From contig JAWZYU010000025.1 in assembly GCA_038380435.1 (NCBI GenBank), positions 50,600,691 through 50,664,690 on the forward strand: a stretch of 64,000 nucleotides of DNA, in the 5' to 3' direction. How positions within the stretch are numbered: the first letter of the stretch is position 1; each line of letters starts with the position of its first letter. This stretch comes from Ryuthela nishihirai. Taxonomy: Eukaryota; Arthropoda; Arachnida; Araneae; Heptathelidae. The position numbers and the translations under genes were made by a program. Below the pieces are notes generated by a model that did no database searches, was not told the origin of the DNA, and saw only the letters and a list, made by a program, of their open reading frames with translations. Shown piece by piece: positions 1-11,811 of this stretch.

Positions 1-3000
1 TTCAATGCACATTGTGGTTCCCTATTACTCTTGCAATGCACACATGTGGTTCCCTATTACTCTTTCAATGCACACTGTGGTTCCCTATTACTCTTTCAAT
101 GCACACTGTGGTTCCCCATTACTCTTTCAATGCACACATGTGGTTCCCCATTACTCTTTCAATGCACAATGTGGTTCCCCATTACTCTTTCAATGCACAC
201 TGTGGTTCCCCATTACTCTTTCAATGCACACTGTGGTTCCCCATTACTCTTTCAATGCTCACTGTGGCTCCCCATTACTCTTTCAATGCACACTGTGGTT
301 CCCTATTACTCTTTCAATGCACACTGTGGTTCCCCATTACTCTTTCAATGCACATATGTGGTCCCCATTACTCTTTCAATGCACACTGTGGTTCCCTATT
401 ACTCTTTCAATGCACATATGTGGTTCCCCATTACTCTTTCAATGCACACTGTGGTTCCCCATTACTCTTTCAATGCACACTGTGGTTTCCTATTACTCTT
501 TCAATGCACACTGTGGTTCCCTATTACCCTTTCAATGCACACTGTGGTTCCCTATTACTCTTGCAATGCACACATGTGGTTCCCCATTACTCTTTCAATG
601 CACACTGTGGTTCCCTATTAATCTTTCAATGCACACTGTGGTTCCCCATCTGTGGTTCCCTATTACTCTTTCAATGCACACTGTGGTTCCCTATTACTCT
701 TTCAATGCACACTGTGGTTCCCTATTACTCTTTCAATGCACACTGTGGTTCCCTATTACTCTTTCAATGCACACTGTGGTTCCCCATTACTCTTTCAATG
801 CACATATGTGGTTCCCCATTACTCTTTCAATGCACACTGTGGTTCCCTATTACTCTTTCAATGCACACTGTGGTTCCCTATTACTCTTTCAATGCACACT
901 GTGGTTCCCCATTACTCTTTCAATGCACACTGTGGTTCCCTATTACTCTTTCAATGCACATATGTGGTTCCCCATTACTCTTTCAATGCACACTGTGGTT
1001 CCCCATTACTCTTTCAATGCACACTGTGGTTCCCTATTACTCTTTCAATGCACACTGTGGTTCCCTATTACTCTTTCAATGCACACTGTGGTTCCCCATT
1101 ACTCTTTCAATGCAAATATGTAGTTCCCCATTACTCTTTCAATGCACTCTGTGGTTCCCTATTACTCTTTCAATGCACACTGTGGTTTCCTATTACTCTT
1201 TCAATGCACACTGTGGTTCCCTATTACTCTTTCAATGCACACTGTGGTTCCCCATTACTCTTTCAATGCACACATGTGGTTCCCCATTACTCTTTCAATG
1301 CACAATGTGGTTCCCCATTACTCTTTCAATGCACACTGTGGTTCCCCATTACTCTTTCAATGCACACTGTGGTTCCCCATTACTCTTTCAATGCTCACTG
1401 TGGCTCCCCATTACTCTTTCAATGCACACTGTGGTTCCCTATTACTCTTTCAATGCACACTGTGGTTCCCCATTACTCTTTCAATGCACATATGTGGTTC
1501 CCCATTACTCTTTCAATGCACACTGTGGTTCCCTATTACTCTTTCAATGCACATATGTGGTTCCCCATTACTCTTTCAATGCACACTGTGGTTCCCCATT
1601 ACTCTTTCAATGCACACTGTGGTTCCCTATTACTCTTTCAATGCACACTGTGGTTCCCTATTACTCTTTCAATGCACATTGTGGTTCCCTATTACTCTTG
1701 CAATGCATACATGTGGTTCCCCATTACTCTTTCAATGCACACTGTGGTTCCCTATTACTCTTTCAATGCACACTGTGGTTCCCCATCTGTGGTTCCCTAT
1801 TACTCTTTCAATGCACACTGTGGTTCCCTATTACTCTTTCAATGCACACTGTGGTTCCCTATTACTCTTTCAATGCACACTGTGGTTCCCCATTACTCTT
1901 TCAATGCACATATGTGGTTCCCCATTACTCTTTCAATGCACACTGTGGTTCCCTATTACTCTTTCAATGCACACTGTGGTTCCCTATTACTCTTTCAATG
2001 CACACTGTGGTTCCCCATTACTCTTTCAATGCACACATGTGGTTCCCCATTACTCTTTCAATGCACAATGTGGTTCCCCATTACTCTTTCAATGCACACT
2101 GTGGTTCCCCATTACTCTTTCAATGCACACTGTGGTTCCCCATTACTCTTTCAATGCTCACTGTGGCTCCCCATTACTCTTTCAATGCACACTGTGGTTC
2201 CCTATTACTCTTTCAATGCACACTGTGGTTCCCTATTACTCTTTCAATGCACACTGTGGTTCCCCATTACTCTTTCAATGCACATATGTGGTTCCCCATT
2301 ACTCTTTCAATGCACACTGTGGTTCCCTATTACTCTTTCAATGCACATATGTGGTTCCCCATTACTCTTTCAATGCACACTGTGGTTCCCCATTACTCTT
2401 TCAATGCACACTGTGGTTCCCTATTACTCTTTCAATGCACACTGTGGTTCCCTATTACTCTTTCAATGCACATTGTGGTTCCCTATTACTCTTGCAATGC
2501 ACACATGTGGTTCCCTATTACTCTTTCAATGCACACTGTGGTTCCCTATTACTCTTTCAATGCACACTGTGGTTCCCCATTACTCTTTCAATGCACACAT
2601 GTGGTTCCCCATTACTCTTTCAATGCACAATGTGGTTCCCCATTACTCTTTCAATGCACACTGTGGTTCCCCATTACTCTTTCAATGCACACTGTGGTTC
2701 CCCATTACTCTATCAATGCTCACTGTGGCTCCCCATTACTCTTTCAATGCACACTGTGGTTCCCTATTACTCTTTCAATGCACACTGTGGTTCCCTATTA
2801 CTCTTTCAATGCACACTGTGGTTCCCCATTACTCTTTCAATGCACATATGTGGTCCCCATTACTCTTTCAATGCACACTGTGGTTCCCTATTACTCTTTC
2901 AATGCACATATGTGGTTCCCCATTACTCTTTCAATGCACACTGTGGTTCCCCATTACTCTTTCAATGCACACTGTGGTTCCCTATTACTCTTTCAATGCA

Positions 3001-6000
3001 CACTGTGGTTCCCTATTACCCTTTCAATGCACACTGTGGTTCCCTATTACTCTTGCAATGCACACATGTGGTTCCCCATTACTCTTTCAATGCACACTGT
3101 GGTTCCCTATTACTCTTTCAATGCACACTGTGGTTCCCCATCTGTGGTTCCCTATTACTCTTTCAATGCACACTGTGGTTCCCTATTACTCTTTCAATGC
3201 ACACTGTGGTTCCCTATTACTCTTTCAATGCACACTGTGGTTCCCCATTACTCTTTCAATGCACATATGTGGTTCCCCATTACTCTTTCAATGCACACTG
3301 TGGTTCCCTATTACTCTTTCAATGCACACTGTGGTTCCCTATTACTCTTTCAATGCACACTGTGGTTCCCCATTACTCTTTCAATGCACACATGTGGTTC
3401 CCCATTACTCTTTCAATGCACAATGTGGTTCCCCATTACTCTTTCAATGCACACTGTGGTTCCCCATTACTCTTTCAATGCACACTGTGGTTCCCCATTA
3501 CTCTTTCAATGCTCACTGTGGCTCCCCATTACTCTTTCAATGCACACTGTGGTTCCCTATTACTCTTTCAATGCACACTGTGGTTCCCTATTACTCTTTC
3601 AATGCACACTGTGGTTCCCTATTACTCTTTCAATGCACATTGTGGTTCCCTATTACTCTTGCAATGCACACATGTGGTTCCCTATTACTCTTTCAATGCA
3701 CACTGTGGTTCCCTATTACTCTTTCAATGCACACATGTGGTTCCCTATTACTCTTTCAATGCACACTGTGGTTCCCTATTACTCTTTCAATGCACACTGT
3801 GGTTCCCCATTACTCTTTCAATGCACACATGTGGTTCCCCATTACTCTTTCAATGCACAATGTGGTTCCCCATTACTCTTTCAATGCACACTGTGGTTCC
3901 CCATTACTCTTTCAATGCACACTGTGGTTCCCCATTACTCTATCAATGCTCACTGTGGCTCCCCATTACTCTTTCAATGCACACTGTGGTTCCCTATTAC
4001 TCTTTCAATGCACACTGTGGTTCCCTATTACTCTTTCAATGCACACTGTGGTTCCCCATTACTCTTTCAATGCACATATGTGGTCCCCATTACTCTTTCA
4101 ATGCACACTGTGGTTCCCTATTACTCTTTCAATGCACATATGTGGTTCCCCATTACTCTTTCAATGCACACTGTGGTTCCCCATTACTCTTTCAATGCAC
4201 ACTGTGGTTCCCTATTACTCTTTCAATGCACACTGTGGTTCCCTATTACCCTTTCAATGCACACTGTGGTTCCCTATTACTCTTGCAATGCACACATGTG
4301 GTTCCCCATTACTCTTTCAATGCACACTGTGGTTCCCTATTACTCTTTCAATGCACACTGTGGTTCCCCATCTGTGGTTCCCTATTACTCTTTCAATGCA
4401 CACTGTGGTTCCCTATTACTCTTTCAATGCACACTGTGGTTCCCTATTACTCTTTCAATGCACACTGTGGTTCCCCATTACTCTTTCAATGCACATATGT
4501 GGTTCCCCATTACTCTTTCAATGCACACTGTGGTTCCCTATTACTCTTTCAATGCACACTGTGGTTCCCTATTACTCTTTCAATGCACACTGTGGTTCCC
4601 CATTACTCTTTCAATGCACACATGTGGTTCCCCATTACTCTTTCAATGCACAATGTGGTTCCCCATTACTCTTTCAATGCACACTGTGGTTCCCCATTAC
4701 TCTTTCAATGCACACTGTGGTTCCCCATTACTCTTTCAATGCTCACTGTGGCTCCCCATTACTCTTTCAATGCACACTGTGGTTCCCTATTACTCTTTCA
4801 ATGCACACTGTGGTTCCCTATTACTCTTTCAATGCACACTGTGGTTCCCTATTACTCTTTCAATGCACATTGTGGTTCCCTATTACTCTTGCAATGCACA
4901 CATGTGGTTCCCTATTACTCTTTCAATGCACACTGTGGTTCCCTATTACTCTTTCAATGCACACTGTGGTTCCCCATTACTCTTTCAATGCACACATGTG
5001 GTTCCCCATTACTCTTTCAATGCACAATGTGGTTCCCCATTACTCTTTCAATGCACACTGTGGTTCCCTATTACTCTTGCAATGCACACATGTGGTTCCC
5101 TATTACTCTTTCAATGCACACTGTGGTTCCCTATTACTCTTTCAATGCACACTGTGGTTCCCCATTACTCTTTCAATGCACACATGTGGTTCCCCATTAC
5201 TCTTTCAATGCACAATGTGGTTCCCCATTACTCTTTCAATGCACACTGTGGTTCCCCATTACTCTTTCAATGCACACTGTGGTTCCCCATTACTCTTTCA
5301 ATGCTCACTGTGGCTCCCCATTACTCTTTCAATGCACACTGTGGTTCCCTATTACTCTTTCAATGCACACTGTGGTTCCCTATTACTCTTTCAATGCACA
5401 CTGTGGTTCCCCATTACTCTTTCAATGCACATATGTGGTCCCCATTACTCTTTCAATGCACACTGTGGTTCCTTATTACTCTTTCAATGCACATATGTGG
5501 TTCCCCATTACTCTTTCAATGCACACTGTGGTTCCCCATTACTCTTTCAATGCACACTGTGGTTCCCTATTACTCTTTCAATGCACACTGTGGTTCCCTA
5601 TTACCCTTTCAATGCACACTGTGGTTCCCTATTACTCTTGCAATGCACACATGTGGTTCCCCATTACTCTTTCAATGCACACTGTGGTTCCCTATTACTC
5701 TTTCAATGCACGCTGTGGTTCCCCATCTGTGGTTCCCTATTACTCTTTCAATGCACACTGTGGTTCCCTATTACTCTTTCAATGCACACTGTGGTTCCCC
5801 ATTACTCTTTCAATGCACATATGTGGTTCCCCATTACTCTTTCAATGCACACTGTGGTTCCCTATTACTCTTTCAATGCACACTGTGGTTCCCTATTACT
5901 CTTTCAATGCACACTGTGGTTCCCTATTACTCTTTCAATGCACACTGTGGTTCCCTATTACCCTTTCAATGCACACTGTGGTTCCCTATTACTCTTTCAA

Positions 6001-6320
6001 TGCACACTGTAGTTCCCTATTACTCTTTCAATGCACACTGTGGTTCCCTATTACTCTTTCAATCCACACATGTGGTTCCCTGTTACTCTTTCAATGCACA
6101 CTGTGGTTCCCTATTACTCTTTCAATGCACACTGTGGTTCCCTATTACTCTTTCAATGCACACTGTGGTTCCCTATTACTCTTTCAATGCACACATGTGG
6201 TTCCCCATTACTCTTTCAATGCACACTGTGGTTCCCTATTACTCTTTCAATGCATACATGTGGTTCTTATTACTCTTTCAATAAACAAATGTGGTTCCCT
6301 ATTAATTTTTTCAATGTGCA
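1..6320 (+). repeat. 31-bp satellite array with higher-order structure
   Basis: About 200 head-to-tail copies of a 31-bp monomer, typically CTTTCAATGCACACTGTGG followed by TTCCCTATTACT. The array runs off the left edge of the window and decays over its last two or three monomers (6250-6320). Variation clusters at one spot, where CACACTGTGG alternates with CACATATGTGG, CACACATGTGG and CACAATGTGG; the longer forms make 32-bp monomers. A 14-bp truncated monomer (CCATCTGTGG) recurs at 646, 1783, 3138, 4368 and 5723. Other markers are a GCTCACTGTGGCTCC monomer and a CTTGCAATG monomer. No forward frame contains a stop over long stretches, so frames of up to about 2090 codons exist, all reading the same 31-residue cycle. 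I regard these as non-coding passengers. Confidence 0.97.
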
Positions 6321-6325
6321 AGTGA

Positions 6326-6718
6326 GGCGAGGGTGTTTCAGTCGGTAGTGCGCCAGGCTCGTAATCTACAGTTCTCAGGTTGGTGTCCTATTGCCCCGTT
6401 GGTCTCAACGCTGGGTCAGCGTTGAGATTTATCTCCTCAAAACTCCCCGCCTTGCCCACAGTCAGTTGGGGACACCGATGGGCTTGAAAAGGCGCCGTCC
6501 GTCGGATGGGACGTTAAACTGTGGCTTCGTGTAATAAGTGCCACACTCTGCGCACGTTAAAGAACACTCTGGATGGCCTTGACAGGAGATTACCATCTGT
6601 CTCCCAACAGCTGTTCCAGTGGATCCCCTCCCGCAACCTTCGGAGTTCAAGTGACCTAGACATTAAACCCATTGTGTTAAAAAAACGCGTCGCTCTGAGG
6701 TAAAACAACCCAACCCAA
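6326..6718 (+). mobile_element. SINE-A copy, diverged
   Basis: Recognisable from the tRNA-like head (TTTCAGTCGGTAGTGCGCC) to the tail GGTAAAACAACCCAACCCAA. The B-box region is damaged: GGTTGGTGTCC replaces GGTTCGAGTCC, and there is local sequence gain after it. It starts within a few bases of the decayed end of the 31-bp satellite, so the SINE 5' end marks the array boundary. No clear target-site duplication is visible. An old, probably immobile copy. Confidence 0.85.
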
Positions 6719-7904
6719 TGTACAAGTGGAGTTACTATTTTCTCTTTGGTCTTGTCCTGAGACAATACCTTTCATGCAACTAATCCACCAACATTTCTTG
6801 TGAGAACACAGTTACATGGAGACATTTTATTGCAGAAACACTTTTTCATTTTTATGTAAATTGGCCTCCTTGGGACACACTCACTAATGACATTAGTGAA
6901 GTGGCCATAGGTTCAATCATTCTTTGTTCCCAAACAAAGCTTGTAAACGGCACCATCAATTCTCTATATTCAAAATAGATAGACATTATTTTAAATTATA
7001 GGACTCGTGTACTTGGATGCAAACGGGGCAATGGGGTAGAGACAGGGTTAAGAGAGAGAACGGTAGGAAAGGATTCTGACCTGTCTTACAAAACCACCCA
7101 CTGAGCAGAGTGGAGTGATTTCTTCCGTTGGCTCCGATGAGTGTGCTTTTCCATCCATTCAGTTGTCTGTCTTTGCGATGTTTCTGCTCACTTACCCATT
7201 TAAATTGGCTACCAAAAGGATGGGGCCAGCACAAAAGCAATGTCACGTGGTCTCTTGTGTCATCTAAATCAGCTTAGCTCCTGCTAAGCTACTTTCCTTT
7301 GGTGCAGGTCCTCACACACACACACGGAGATGCTCTCATACTGGGCTCGAAGACTCAAAGAGAAACACCGATCGTCACCAAGGTCCACTGTCGATTGTAA
7401 GGGGGAGGGGATAGGTGGAAGGGGCGGATGCCCTCTGGTGGGTCAGATGAGGCGTGTCGAAAAGTCATTGGTGGCCGGCGTGCATGGTAAGCACGTGCGC
7501 ATAGCATGTCCTTCATGGCTGGGATGAGGAAGTGAATTCAGGGGTACCGAGGAAAAGTTTCTAATCAGTTCTTTCTATGATTTGGTTTGTCTCTGGGAGT
7601 TTCTTCTTAAAGTGGTAGGTCTTCATGGAAATGCAAAGTTTGGGGACTCGGAGGAAAACATGGCAGTCCATTTCAGAAAATGGCGTCAGATGGAGACTGC
7701 AGAAAAAATATCAGCTCACATCGCAAATATGTGGGTACGATAGTAGATCTCAAAAACGTTGCAAAATTTTCAATCCAGTGGGTTCTTTAAAGTCAAAGGT
7801 CAAATTTTGATATAAGAGTCCATAATAAAAATAGTCCCTGTATTAAAGACCCACACGTATGAACTCGATGAGCAATGAAAAGCCACTATGTACTCAAAGC
7901 GTAA
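6719..7904. other. Unassigned DNA, no gene recognised
   Basis: No recognisable coding region or repeat. A short (CA)n run lies at about 7313-7324. Open frames here are under 90 codons and show no recognisable motif. Confidence 0.5.
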
Positions 7905-8085
7905 TACACCCAAAGAGTGAAAAAGGGTCCATATTTACTCAAAGAGTAATAAAGAACCATGCATGTGCATTGAAAGAATAAGAGGGAATTACACGTGTGC
8001 ATTGAAATAGTAATGGAGAATTATACGTGTGCATTGAAAGAATAATAGGGAAACACTTGTGAATTGAAAGAGTAATACTTTCTGC
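7905..8085 (-). repeat. Degenerate, inverted copies of the 31-bp satellite monomer
   Basis: On the minus strand this stretch reads as about five decayed monomers of the array at 1-6320. Recurrent plus-strand words are GTGCATTGAAAGAATAA, GTGCATTGAAATAGTAATGG and TTGAAAGAGTAATAC, which reverse-complement to TTACTCTTTCAATGCAC-type monomers. Monomer spacing is roughly 29-33 bp. The segment lies 1.6 kb from the main array in the opposite orientation. Confidence 0.75.
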
Positions 8086-8099
8086 TCACACGTGTTAAA

Positions 8100-8364
8100 T
8101 GGATACGATAATTTGTAACGTTTCGGAGAACTATCACCCGAAACACCCCCACACACCAATTTTGACGATTTTAGCACTCGTAGATTAAAGTTTGACCTCT
8201 TCCTGACATCTATTTAATCTTGAAGAACACGTCTGAGGTCAAATTTCGGATTTTTCACAAGATCTACGATCCGGATTACACCTTGGGGCAAATTTTCGGA
8301 GTTCTATCATTTGTACATCATAGTTAGGTTAGCGTGATCCTCTATCACTCACTCACTTACTCAC
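8100..8364 (+). repeat. Dispersed repeat, related to 41373-41955
   Basis: Shares phrases with 41373-41955: GTAACGTTTC, GGTCAAATTTCGGATTTTTC against GGTCGGATTTCGGATTTTTC, and the closing pattern ATCATAGTTAGGTTAGCGTGATCCTC against ATCATAGAGTTATCATGATCCTC. No coding potential is visible. The family is unknown to me. Confidence 0.55.
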
Positions 8365-8380
8365 ATTCGTCTATATATAT

Positions 8381-8765
8381 GGGGCGGGGGTGGCTCAGTC
8401 GGTAGCGCGCCAGGCTCGTATTCTGTAGTTCCCAGGTTCGAGTCCCAGCTGGGTCAGCGTTGAGATTTATCTCCGCAAAATTCCTCGCCCTGCCCACGGT
8501 CAGTAGGGGACACCAATGGGCTTGGAAAGGCCGCCGTCCGTCGGATAAAAAGTTAAGCCGTCGCCCTGTGTGTGGGAGAGCCATACCCTGTGCACGTTAA
8601 AGAGCACGCTGGATGGCCTTGACGGGAGACTACCATCTGTCTCCCAACAGCTGTTCCAGTGGGTCCCCTCCCCCAACCTTCTCTGAGCCTTCGGGGTCCA
8701 TGTGACCTGGCCATTTAGCCCATGGTGTGCAAAAAAGTGCCGCTCAGAGGTAAAACAACCCAAAA
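8381..8765 (+). mobile_element. SINE-A, full length with 16-bp target-site duplication
   Basis: Reference copy for SINE-A in this window, 385 bp. The head resembles a tRNA, with A-box TGGCTCAGTCGG (8391-8402), a loop equivalent to anticodon CGT (threonine-like, possibly a changed methionine tRNA), and B-box GGTTCGAGTCC (8435-8445). RNA polymerase III would be the expected transcriptase. The body carries CGTCGGAT, the GTTAAGCCG region and GCACGTTAAAGAGCACGC. The 3' end is GAGGTAAAACAACCCAAA. Perfect 16-bp direct repeats (ATTCGTCTATATATAT) flank it at 8365-8380 and 8766-8781, which shows retrotransposition by target-primed insertion. Frames of up to about 95 codons on either strand are fortuitous. 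Confidence 0.95.
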
Positions 8766-9011
8766 ATTCGTCTATATATATATAAGATATTAAAAGTGTG
8801 TTTTGCGACTCTCAAAATATTTTAGTTTGAAATATAAAAGAGAAAATGGGTCTTGAGAATTTGAGGACCTCTGCGTCTTTGATTGTCTCTACCATTTCTT
8901 TTAAGAATTGAATTTTGCTCATACTTGAATTCGAGATATGATTTTATATATAAATGATTTATTTCTTCAAAATCTAAAATATCCACAATCAAAGAGAAGA
9001 AGAAACTGTTT

Positions 9012-9112
9012 GGATCAGTTTGGTAGCACGCTCAGACTCGTAATCTGAAGTTCCCAGATTCGAGTCCGAACTGAGATTTTTTTCCATTGAGATTTATTTC
9101 TGCCAACACCCA
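9012..9112 (+). mobile_element. SINE-A head, 5' part of an interrupted copy
   Basis: Matches the SINE-A head: TTTGGTAGCACGCTCAGACTC, then TCGTAATCTGAAGTTCCCAG, a B-box-like GATTCGAGTCC, and GAGATTTATTTCTGCCAA. It stops where SINE-B begins, and the SINE-A body resumes at 9419. Confidence 0.75.
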
Positions 9113-9120
9113 CCATGAAG

Positions 9121-9398
9121 CATCCCGTGGCCGAGTGGTGGAGATTACTGATCAAAGAGATCTAGGTTTGAGATCTTGGTAAGGCATGGATGTTGTGCAT
9201 TGAAGTCCATGCCTTACTTAGGGACTCTTACTAAGACCTTACTAAGAGACTACGAGGTCTCTTTGACCTTCTCCGAGATCTTCTACCATGGCGTATAAAT
9301 TGGCAAACTCCTGTCAGACTTCTGCGGCAAGCAGCTGCTTGCCACAGAAGGGGGTATTGGTTAGAAGGGGGTATTGGTATCCTTAAGGGGGTATCGGT
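9121..9398 (+). mobile_element. SINE-B inserted into SINE-A, rearranged
   Basis: Starts with CCCGTGGCCGAGTGGTGG. The B-box is weak (GTTTGAGATC). It continues through AAGGCATGGATGTTGTG and the diagnostic ATAAATTGGCAAACTCCTG, then CGGCAAGCAGCTGCTTG. It is longer than usual: the centre contains repeated TTACTAAGA/GACTCTTACT words, and the 3' end repeats GGGGGTATTGGTTAG about three times. Confidence 0.8.
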
Positions 9399-9418
9399 TA
9401 GAAAAGAAACATTATGAT

Positions 9419-9657
9419 CTTGGAAAGTCTACCGTCAGTCAGATGGGACGTAAAGCCGTTGTCCCATGTGCAGGATAGCCATACCCTGTGTAAGTTGAAG
9501 AACATGCTAGATGTCCTTGACAGAAACCTTTAATCTGCCTCGTAACAACTGTACAGTGCGTCCCCTTCCTCCCTGTTTTCTCTGAGCCTTTGGGTCTTTG
9601 TGACCTGGCCATTTAGCCCAATCTAAAAAAGCTCGGAAGTAAAACAAACTGAACCCT
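9419..9657 (+). mobile_element. SINE-A body and tail, 3' part of the interrupted copy
   Basis: Begins at CTTGGAAAGTCTACCGTC, passes through GATGGGACGTAAAGCCG and TCTCTGAGCC, and ends at GAAGTAAAACAAACTGAACC. Together with 9012-9112 it makes one SINE-A that lacks only about 35 bp at the junction. Confidence 0.8.
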
Positions 9658-9690
9658 ACCTCATGTTCTTGTTTTCGCCAAATCACACGT

Positions 9691-9957
9691 TGCATTTGGT
9701 GATAAAAGAGACACCGATGAGTTTGGAACAGGCCGCCGTCCATCGGAGCGGACGTTAAGCCGCGGCCATTGTGTTCATTAAGCGAAAGCATTTGCATACG
9801 AGTATTAGACGATATTCATGATAACCTCGAGGTGGTTTCCATCTGTAGCCTAACAACTGCTCAATGGATACCTTCCGTTAACAACTCTGAACTATTAGGG
9901 TCCTTGTGAGCCCATTCTTTGTAAAAAATATGCTGTTCAGACATAAAACAATCAGTG
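9691..9957 (+). mobile_element. SINE-A, degenerate 5'-truncated copy
   Basis: Retains AGACACCGATGAGTTTGGAA, GGCCGCCGTCCATCGGAG, GGACGTTAAGCCGCGGCC, TTTCCATCTGTAGCCTAACA and a final TCAGACATAAAACAATC. The order and orientation match SINE-A, with an internal disruption near 9790-9820. Confidence 0.7.
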
Positions 9958-10596
9958 GAGCGAACCTGATTCACCTTAAGTACTCCAAAATTATTTCCCA
10001 TCATTATACACGTCTGTAATAATCCATTTTCGTAATCAAAATGTTAATCATCATTCCGTCTGACGGAATATTCAGCAAGCAAATAAATCTTAATGGAGCT
10101 TTGGTGTTATTCTTCTCACTCCTTTTTCTTCTTCAGTACCGTCTGTAACTTCAAATTTTTCATTCAGTAGAGAAAAAAAAATTGCAATCTTTTATCTGGA
10201 GTAAAGCATTTCCTTTGAATCTAAGAAAGAATTCTCTTGTCTCTATTTTCGTTATCACTTCTCTGTCATCTGAAGTAACAGAAATCGCACTTGAGCCCTT
10301 AGAAAGTTAGAATGGACAAAGTTCCACTCTGGGGATTAAGTTTGTACCTAGAAGTAATCAAGAGTTAAACGGAAAAGATCAAGCCACGACAAGAACCGAA
10401 GCAGATTCTGAGATACACCAGTTTCAGAAACAATGCCCAGTTTCCGGTGACTCCTAACTGTTCCCGATTGTAGTTTTGAGGCCGAATTTTAATCTTCTAA
10501 CATTTGACATTACTCAAATGAATTCGTCTCATACGTAATCAAATACAGGTGTTATTCGAAGTATTTTTTTTCTTTCTCATTTTCAGCTATTTAACT
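9958..10596. other. Unassigned AT-rich DNA
   Basis: No repeat, RNA gene or coding region recognised. Confidence 0.45.
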
Positions 10597-10676
10597 TTGG
10601 CATATAAACTGACAGGCTCCTGTCAGACCTCTGTGGCAAGCAGCTGCTTGAGGGGGTATTTATTTATTTTATTTTT
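10597..10676 (+). mobile_element. SINE-B 3' fragment
   Basis: Carries GCATATAAACTGACAGGCTC, then GCAGCTGCTTGAGGGGG and a TATTTATTT tail. The 5' two thirds are missing, as expected from 5' truncation during reverse transcription or from later loss. Confidence 0.85.
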
Positions 10677-10919
10677 AACGTAGAAAATACAGCTTCAAAT
10701 TTTTTCAGTCGATGCCTATCTATCTATAAGTAAAAGTCAGGAGTTTAAAATTCATTCTGTAATAAACATTGGCTATCAATAAGAAATTGTCTTAAAATTT
10801 CCATGTGATATTCCAAATAAGAATTCATTAAAGAGAAATGTTTTAAACAATTGGGCTATAAATTCAGTGAAAGCAAAAAAAAACAAACAAATAAATTAAA
10901 TTTATTCTGAAAATATCAT
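10677..10919. other. AT-rich DNA leading into the 44-bp array
   Basis: Nothing recognised. An A-rich stretch precedes the tandem array. Confidence 0.4.
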
Positions 10920-11811
10920 CAGTTTCGTATGAACAAAAATAATTTAAATTTATTTTTACGAATATTACTATTTTCATATGGACACAGATAATTTTATTTT
11001 TACGAATATTGCTATTTTCATGTGGACACAAATAATTTTATTTTTCGAATATTGTTGTTTTCATGTGGACGCAAATAATATTATTTTTACGAATATTACT
11101 ATTTTCATGTGGAGACAAATAATTTTATTTTTACGAATATTACTATTTTCATGTGGACGCAAATAATTTTATTTTTACGAATATTACTATTTTCATGTGG
11201 ACACAAATAATTTTATTTTTACGAATATTGCTGTTTTCATGTGGACAGAAATAATATTATTTTTACGAATATTACTATTTTCATGTGGACACAGATAATT
11301 TTATTTTTACGAATATTGCTGTTTTCATGTGGACAGAAATAATTTTATTTTTACGAATATTGCTATTTTCATGTGGACTCAAATAATATTATTTTTACGA
11401 ATATTACTATTTTCATGTGGACACAAATAATTTTATTTTTACGAATATTACTATTTTCATGTGGACACAAATAATTTTATTTTTACGAATATTGCTATTT
11501 TTCATGTGGACACAAATAATTTTATTTTAACGAATATTGCTATTTTCATGTGGACGCAAATAATTTTATTTTTACAAATATTGCTATTTTCATGTGGACG
11601 CAAAAAATTTTATTTTAACGAATATTGCTATTTTCATGTGGACGCAAATAATTTTATTTTTACGAATATTACTATTTCCATGTGGACACAAATAATTTTA
11701 TTGTTACGAATGTTGCTGTTTTCATGTGAACACAAATAATTTTATTTTTACGAATATTGCTTTTTTCATGTGGACACAAATAATCTTCTTTTTACGAACA
11801 TTACCAGCTTC
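10920..11811 (+). repeat. 44-bp AT-rich tandem array, about 20 copies
   Basis: Monomer about TTTTCATGTGGACACAAATA then ATTTTATTTTTACGAATATTGCTA. The word CATGTGGAC recurs every 43-44 bp (10975 as CATATGGAC, then 11019, 11062, 11106 and onward). The first and last copies are the most diverged. Variable sites include ACACAAAT, ACGCAAAT and ACAGAAAT, and TTGC against TTAC. Open frames of 60-90 codons within it are by-products. Confidence 0.93.

Noticed and set aside
12..6284. A 2090-codon open frame (and others of 1727-1786 codons) on the plus strand
   Set aside because: All three frames are open because the 31-bp unit lacks forward stops and 31 is not a multiple of three. The peptide only cycles the satellite, with no domain, splice or promoter signal.
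1..6320. CRISPR array (about 30-bp repeats)
   Set aside because: There are no spacers; monomers are contiguous, and the surrounding DNA is eukaryotic retroposon sequence.
1..6320. Silk (spidroin) or other structural repeat gene
   Set aside because: The translated cycle is not glycine/alanine/serine-rich, is equally open in three frames, and lacks conserved terminal domains.
8381..8460. Genuine tRNA gene in SINE heads (also at 28766, 36478, 58861 and SINE-B heads)
   Set aside because: A- and B-boxes are present, but acceptor stems do not pair and the sequence continues into a SINE body or decayed DNA.
10978..11739. Open frames of 62-92 codons in the 44-bp array
   Set aside because: They are repeat translations interrupted irregularly by indels.
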